Assembly: GCF_026625785.1 (NCBI RefSeq)
Contig: NZ_CP113063.1
Span: 3,782,001-3,846,000, forward strand
Direction: 5' to 3'
Origin: Gordonia sp. SL306
Lineage (GTDB): Bacteria > Actinomycetota > Actinomycetes > Mycobacteriales > Mycobacteriaceae
DNA: 64,000 nucleotides
Each line of letters begins with the position of its first letter. Positions within the stretch are counted from its first letter, which is position 1. Below, one piece after another: positions 61,232 through 64,000 of this stretch. Position numbers and translations under genes: made by a program. Under the pieces are notes generated by a model. It worked only from the letters and a program-made list of their open reading frames with translations, was not told the origin of the DNA and ran no database searches.

Positions 61232-62727
61232 TGCTCGCCGAACACACCGACCCCGCGTCCCCGGCGTCGCGCGGGTTCCTGCGGCGCAAACGCGACAATC
61301 TCGCGGAGATGCGTGCACCGATGCCGCTGACCCGTGCCGTCTCCCTGAAGACCCGTGTGACGCTGTTGTCGGCCACCGTGGTGCTGGTGTCGGTCAGCCT
61401 GATGGCCGCCGCCGCCTACTTTGTCGTGTATCGGGCGATGTACAACGAGGTGGATTCGCAGCTCGAGAGTCGTGCCGACGGCATGACCGCTCTGGCGAGG
61501 ACCGGTCTGCTCAACGAACGGCCGGAGTCGCTGGTGACCGGAACGGTGTTCTCCACCAACATCTCTCTCGCATTGGTGCGTCCAGACGGTCGCAGTTACC
61601 TCATCGGTGAGGTGCCGTTCGAGGACGTCGAACGCAAGATCGCCAGGTCGACGTACGCGCCGGGACAGGACAATCAGAGCCTTCGCACCATTCACAATCA
61701 GCGCGTGCTCGCGCGCAAGCTCAGCGACGGCAACACACTTGTGTTGGCGCAGAGCCTGTTACACACGGACCGGGTGCTCAAGAGGCTGGCGTGGGTGTTG
61801 CTCGTGGTCGGCGGGGGCGGTGTGGCACTGGCGGCGCTGGCCGGTACGACCGTTGCGCGAGCAGGCCTGAGACCGGTGGCGCGGCTCACGCGCGCGGCGG
61901 AAAGAGTCGCCCGGACACAGGATCTCACGCCGATCCCGGTGAGTGGCAACGACGAATTGGCGCGACTCACGGAGAGCTTCAACACGATGCTGCGGGCGCT
62001 GGACGAGTCGCGCGACCGCCAGTCCCGGCTGGTCGCCGACGCGGGCCACGAGCTCCGGACACCCTTGACGTCGTTGCGCACCAATCTGGAACTGCTGATC
62101 GCGTCCAGTGAACCCGGTGCCCCGGCGGTCCCGGCGCAGGACATGATCGAACTGCGCTCGGACGTGATGGCACAGATCGAGGAGCTCTCGACCCTGGTGG
62201 GGGACCTGGTGGACCTCGCACGCGAAGAGGCGCCCGAGGTGGTGCACGAGGAGGTCGACCTCAACGAGGTCATCACTCGCAGTCTCGACCGCGTGCGACG
62301 TCGCCGGCTCGACGTCGATTTCCAGACGAATCTGACGCCCTGGTACATCTTCGGCGAGGAGCACGGTCTGAACAGGGCCGTGCTCAACGTCCTCGACAAC
62401 GCCGCCAAGTGGAGTCCGCGTGGCCGGCCGGTGCAGGTGCAACTCAGGCAGGTCGATGCCCGGACCGCGGAGCTGGTCGTCGCCGACGCCGGGCCCGGCA
62501 TCCCGGAAGAGGACCGGGACCTGGTGTTCGAGCGGTTCTACCGGTCAACCCAGTCGAGGTCGATGCCCGGTTCGGGATTGGGCCTGGCAATCGTGCGCCA
62601 GGTGGTCGCGAGGCACGGCGGCACTGTCCGGGCCGAACAATCCGAGACCGGGGGAGCGTTGATCCGCATGGCGTTGCCGGGGAGCCCGACGCCCGAGGAA
62701 CCTTCCCCACAGGTCGTTCGTCATTAG
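61231..62727 (+). CDS. mprB: sensor histidine kinase MprB
   Basis: A 498-residue membrane sensor. A basic cytoplasmic N-terminus, span 1 near 43-65 (VTLLSATVVLVSVSLMAAAA), an extracytoplasmic domain of about 115 residues, span 2 near 185-207 (VLLVVGGGGVALAALAGTTV), HAMP, then the kinase: H-box DAGHELRTPLTSLRTN with H273, N-box LNVLDNAAKWSPRG, DAGPGIPEEDRD and GSGLGLAIVRQVV. All catalytic boxes are intact. In M. tuberculosis the outer domain binds the chaperone DnaK and senses detergent stress; the same role is inferred. GTG 61231 overlaps the mprA stop. Confidence 0.95.
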   Translation: MLAEHTDPASPASRGFLRRKRDNLAEMRAPMPLTRAVSLKTRVTLLSATVVLVSVSLMAAAAYFVVYRAMYNEVDSQLESRADGMTALARTGLLNERPESLVTGTVFSTNISLALVRPDGRSYLIGEVPFEDVERKIARSTYAPGQDNQSLRTIHNQRVLARKLSDGNTLVLAQSLLHTDRVLKRLAWVLLVVGGGGVALAALAGTTVARAGLRPVARLTRAAERVARTQDLTPIPVSGNDELARLTESFNTMLRALDESRDRQSRLVADAGHELRTPLTSLRTNLELLIASSEPGAPAVPAQDMIELRSDVMAQIEELSTLVGDLVDLAREEAPEVVHEEVDLNEVITRSLDRVRRRRLDVDFQTNLTPWYIFGEEHGLNRAVLNVLDNAAKWSPRGRPVQVQLRQVDARTAELVVADAGPGIPEEDRDLVFERFYRSTQSRSMPGSGLGLAIVRQVVARHGGTVRAEQSETGGALIRMALPGSPTPEEPSPQVVRH

Positions 62728-62730
62728 TGT

Positions 62731-62763
62731 GAACAGGCCTCGACGGTGCGAACAGTCCTCGAC
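62731..62763. repeat. tandem 14-bp repeat between mprB and pepD
   Basis: GAACAG(G/T)CCTCGAC occurs at 62731-62744 and 62750-62763, 19 bases apart, preceded each time by GTG(T/C). It lies in the 168-base gap before pepD and could be a regulator site for a separate pepD promoter. Confidence 0.5.
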
Positions 62764-62895
62764 TTCGCCCCTCGCGGTACGCACCTGATCCCCTAGGGTT
62801 GAAGATCGGATCGGTGCAGTGTGTCGGCACGGGCCGCGACAGTCGGGAGATCGCCGGATTCGGGCGGCGACATGGAGAGAACTGAGGACGACGAG

Positions 62896-64000
62896 ATGAC
62901 GAGTGGCGGTTCGCAGGGCGATCCGTACGGCACCGGGAGTGGAGCCGGCCAGAATCCGTACGGCTCACCGGGGCAGCAGCCGACGCCGGGGTACGGGTCG
63001 AATCCGTACGCCCCTGGTCCGTCTCCCCAGGATGCGAACACCTACGGCCATCACGCCGCGTCCACCCCGCCGTACTCAGACCCGTATGGAGCGCAGGCGT
63101 CCGCGCCGTTCCCGGCTCAGCCTCAGTACGCGGCGGGTCCCGGCGGGCCGATGCCTCCGGGTGGGCCGCCCTACGGAGGCGATCCTGCGCCGCGCAAGAA
63201 ATCGGGGGCAGGCGGCAAGGCCGCGCTGATCGTGGGTGCGGTGGTGCTCGCGTTGGTTGCAGGCGGTGTCGGTGGCGCGATCGGTGCCAACGTCGCCGAC
63301 GATTCGTCGTCCACGGCACACAACGAACCACTGGGCGGAGACCCGAACAGCGGTTCTCAGGGGCAGGTGGAGGCCCCGGCAGGATCCGTGCAGGAGGTCG
63401 CTGCCAATGTGCTCCCGTCGGTCGTCTCGATCATCGTGCGGTCGGGGAATGCGGAGGGCAGCGGGTCGGGCGTGGTGTTGTCCGACGACGGCGTGATCAT
63501 GACCAACAACCACGTCGTGACCGAAGGTGGTGCCACCCGGGCCGGCGACCTGCTGGTGATCTTCTCCGACGGATCGCGCGCGCCCGCCCGGGTACTCGGT
63601 GCCGACTCGGTGTCCGACATCGCGGTGATCAAGGTCGAGAAGACCGGACTCAAGCCGATCAACGTGGGGACCTCGAACAATCTCGCGGTCGGCCAGGACG
63701 TCATCGCCATCGGTGCGCCACTGGGTCTCGAGGGGACCGTCACCACCGGCATCATCAGCGCGCTGAACCGCCCGGTGTCGACGTCCAAGGAGACCGGTGG
63801 GACCACCTCGGTGATCGATGCCATCCAGACCGACGCCGCCATCAACCCCGGCAACTCCGGTGGTGCCCTGGTCAACGCCAAGGGCGCGCTGATCGGCGTC
63901 AACACCGCGATCGCGACGTTGGGGTCGTCCGCCGAACAGCAGGGCGGCAGTATCGGGCTCGGCTTCGCGATACCCATCGATCAGGCGATCCGCGTGGCCA
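62896..64000 (+). CDS. pepD: HtrA-like serine protease PepD, N-terminal part
   Basis: The first 368 codons of an HtrA/DegP-type protease; the gene runs off the window before the PDZ domain. Residues 1-100 are Gly/Pro/Gln/Tyr-rich and cytoplasmic (GQQPTPGYGSNPYAPGPSP), then one span near 108-130 (AALIVGAVVLALVAGGVGGA) places the protease outside. The chymotrypsin-like triad is intact: H206 in TNNHVV, D241 in SVSDIAVI, S321 in NPGNSGGAL. It follows mprAB, whose regulon includes pepD in mycobacteria. ATG 62896 has GAGG 8-9 bases upstream; an ATG at 62871 is out of frame. Confidence 0.93.
   Translation, partial: MTSGGSQGDPYGTGSGAGQNPYGSPGQQPTPGYGSNPYAPGPSPQDANTYGHHAASTPPYSDPYGAQASAPFPAQPQYAAGPGGPMPPGGPPYGGDPAPRKKSGAGGKAALIVGAVVLALVAGGVGGAIGANVADDSSSTAHNEPLGGDPNSGSQGQVEAPAGSVQEVAANVLPSVVSIIVRSGNAEGSGSGVVLSDDGVIMTNNHVVTEGGATRAGDLLVIFSDGSRAPARVLGADSVSDIAVIKVEKTGLKPINVGTSNNLAVGQDVIAIGAPLGLEGTVTTGIISALNRPVSTSKETGGTTSVIDAIQTDAAINPGNSGGALVNAKGALIGVNTAIATLGSSAEQQGGSIGLGFAIPIDQAIRVA

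Noticed and set aside
62697..62720. A SigE-type promoter (GGAAC...GTT) before pepD
   Set aside because: The spacing between GGAAC and the first GTT is about 13 bases, too short for the usual 16-18.

Overview
The window is high-G+C, densely coded actinobacterial DNA. Protein families and gene order point to the Mycobacteriales, most likely Gordonia or a close relative. This is inference from content; no search was run. The strongest argument is a backbone in the same order as Mycobacterium tuberculosis Rv0948c to Rv0983: chorismate mutase, UvrD1/PcrA helicase, M23 peptidase, sucC-sucD, the DUF5336 (Rv0954-type) protein, PerM, purN-purH, the MoxR-type ATPase and VWA pair (Rv0958-Rv0959), a DUF1707 protein, rpmF, and mprA-mprB-pepD. 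Both window edges cut a gene: a methyltransferase on the left and pepD on the right.

Layout. Positions 1-8.1 kb hold a truncated methyltransferase, chorismate mutase, a large polytopic membrane protein, a secreted or anchored protein of unknown function, the helicase and an M23 peptidase. Positions 8.4-10.6 kb hold sucCD, closed by a very strong hairpin. Positions 10.6-15.6 kb hold small accessory genes: a nonapeptide-repeat protein, RDD, SRPBCC, a fused carboxyltransferase overlapping a NUDIX gene, a nitroreductase and a TetR regulator. Positions 15.7-29.5 kb hold a large catabolic block: a one-chain 2-oxoacid:ferredoxin oxidoreductase diverging from an acyl-CoA carboxylase, acyl-CoA dehydrogenase, MaoC, CitE, FadD and acetoacetyl-CoA synthetase operon. 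Read together these can take leucine-derived 2-oxoisocaproate or free isovalerate to acetoacetyl-CoA. Positions 29.6-34.6 kb return to the backbone (division proteins, purNH). Positions 34.6-38.5 kb hold TauE, a repeat-rich spacer, TauD and an ArsR-controlled three-gene operon. Positions 38.5-45.0 kb hold the ATPase/VWA pair, DUF1707, an AEC transporter, a DUF4190 protein and rpmF. Positions 45.1-60.3 kb are a second accessory block: a TRIC-type channel, a secreted S15 hydrolase, an SDR, a diiron AurF-like oxygenase with an FprB-type reductase, and nitrate/nitrite assimilation (small gene-nirB-nirD, and a nitrate reductase fused to a CysJ-like flavoprotein). Positions 60.5-64.0 kb are mprA-mprB-pepD, the envelope-stress system.

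Regulatory sequence is unusually readable here: an 8+8 bp operator at the carboxylase operon, two identical-arm operators at the ArsR operon, a GlnR-like box before the nir operon, an MprA-like direct repeat before mprA, and at least eight genes whose -10 box sits 6-8 bases before the start codon, suggesting leaderless mRNAs. The non-coding features most worth attention are a 21-bp repeat family, found both as an inverted array between genes (35.4-35.6 kb) and as in-frame heptads inside the nitrate reductase linker (57.3 kb), and two 75-bp palindromic repeats in the same orientation flanking a low-G+C DUF559/AbiEi-like gene (55.0-56.1 kb). No tRNA, rRNA, CRISPR array or transposase was seen.
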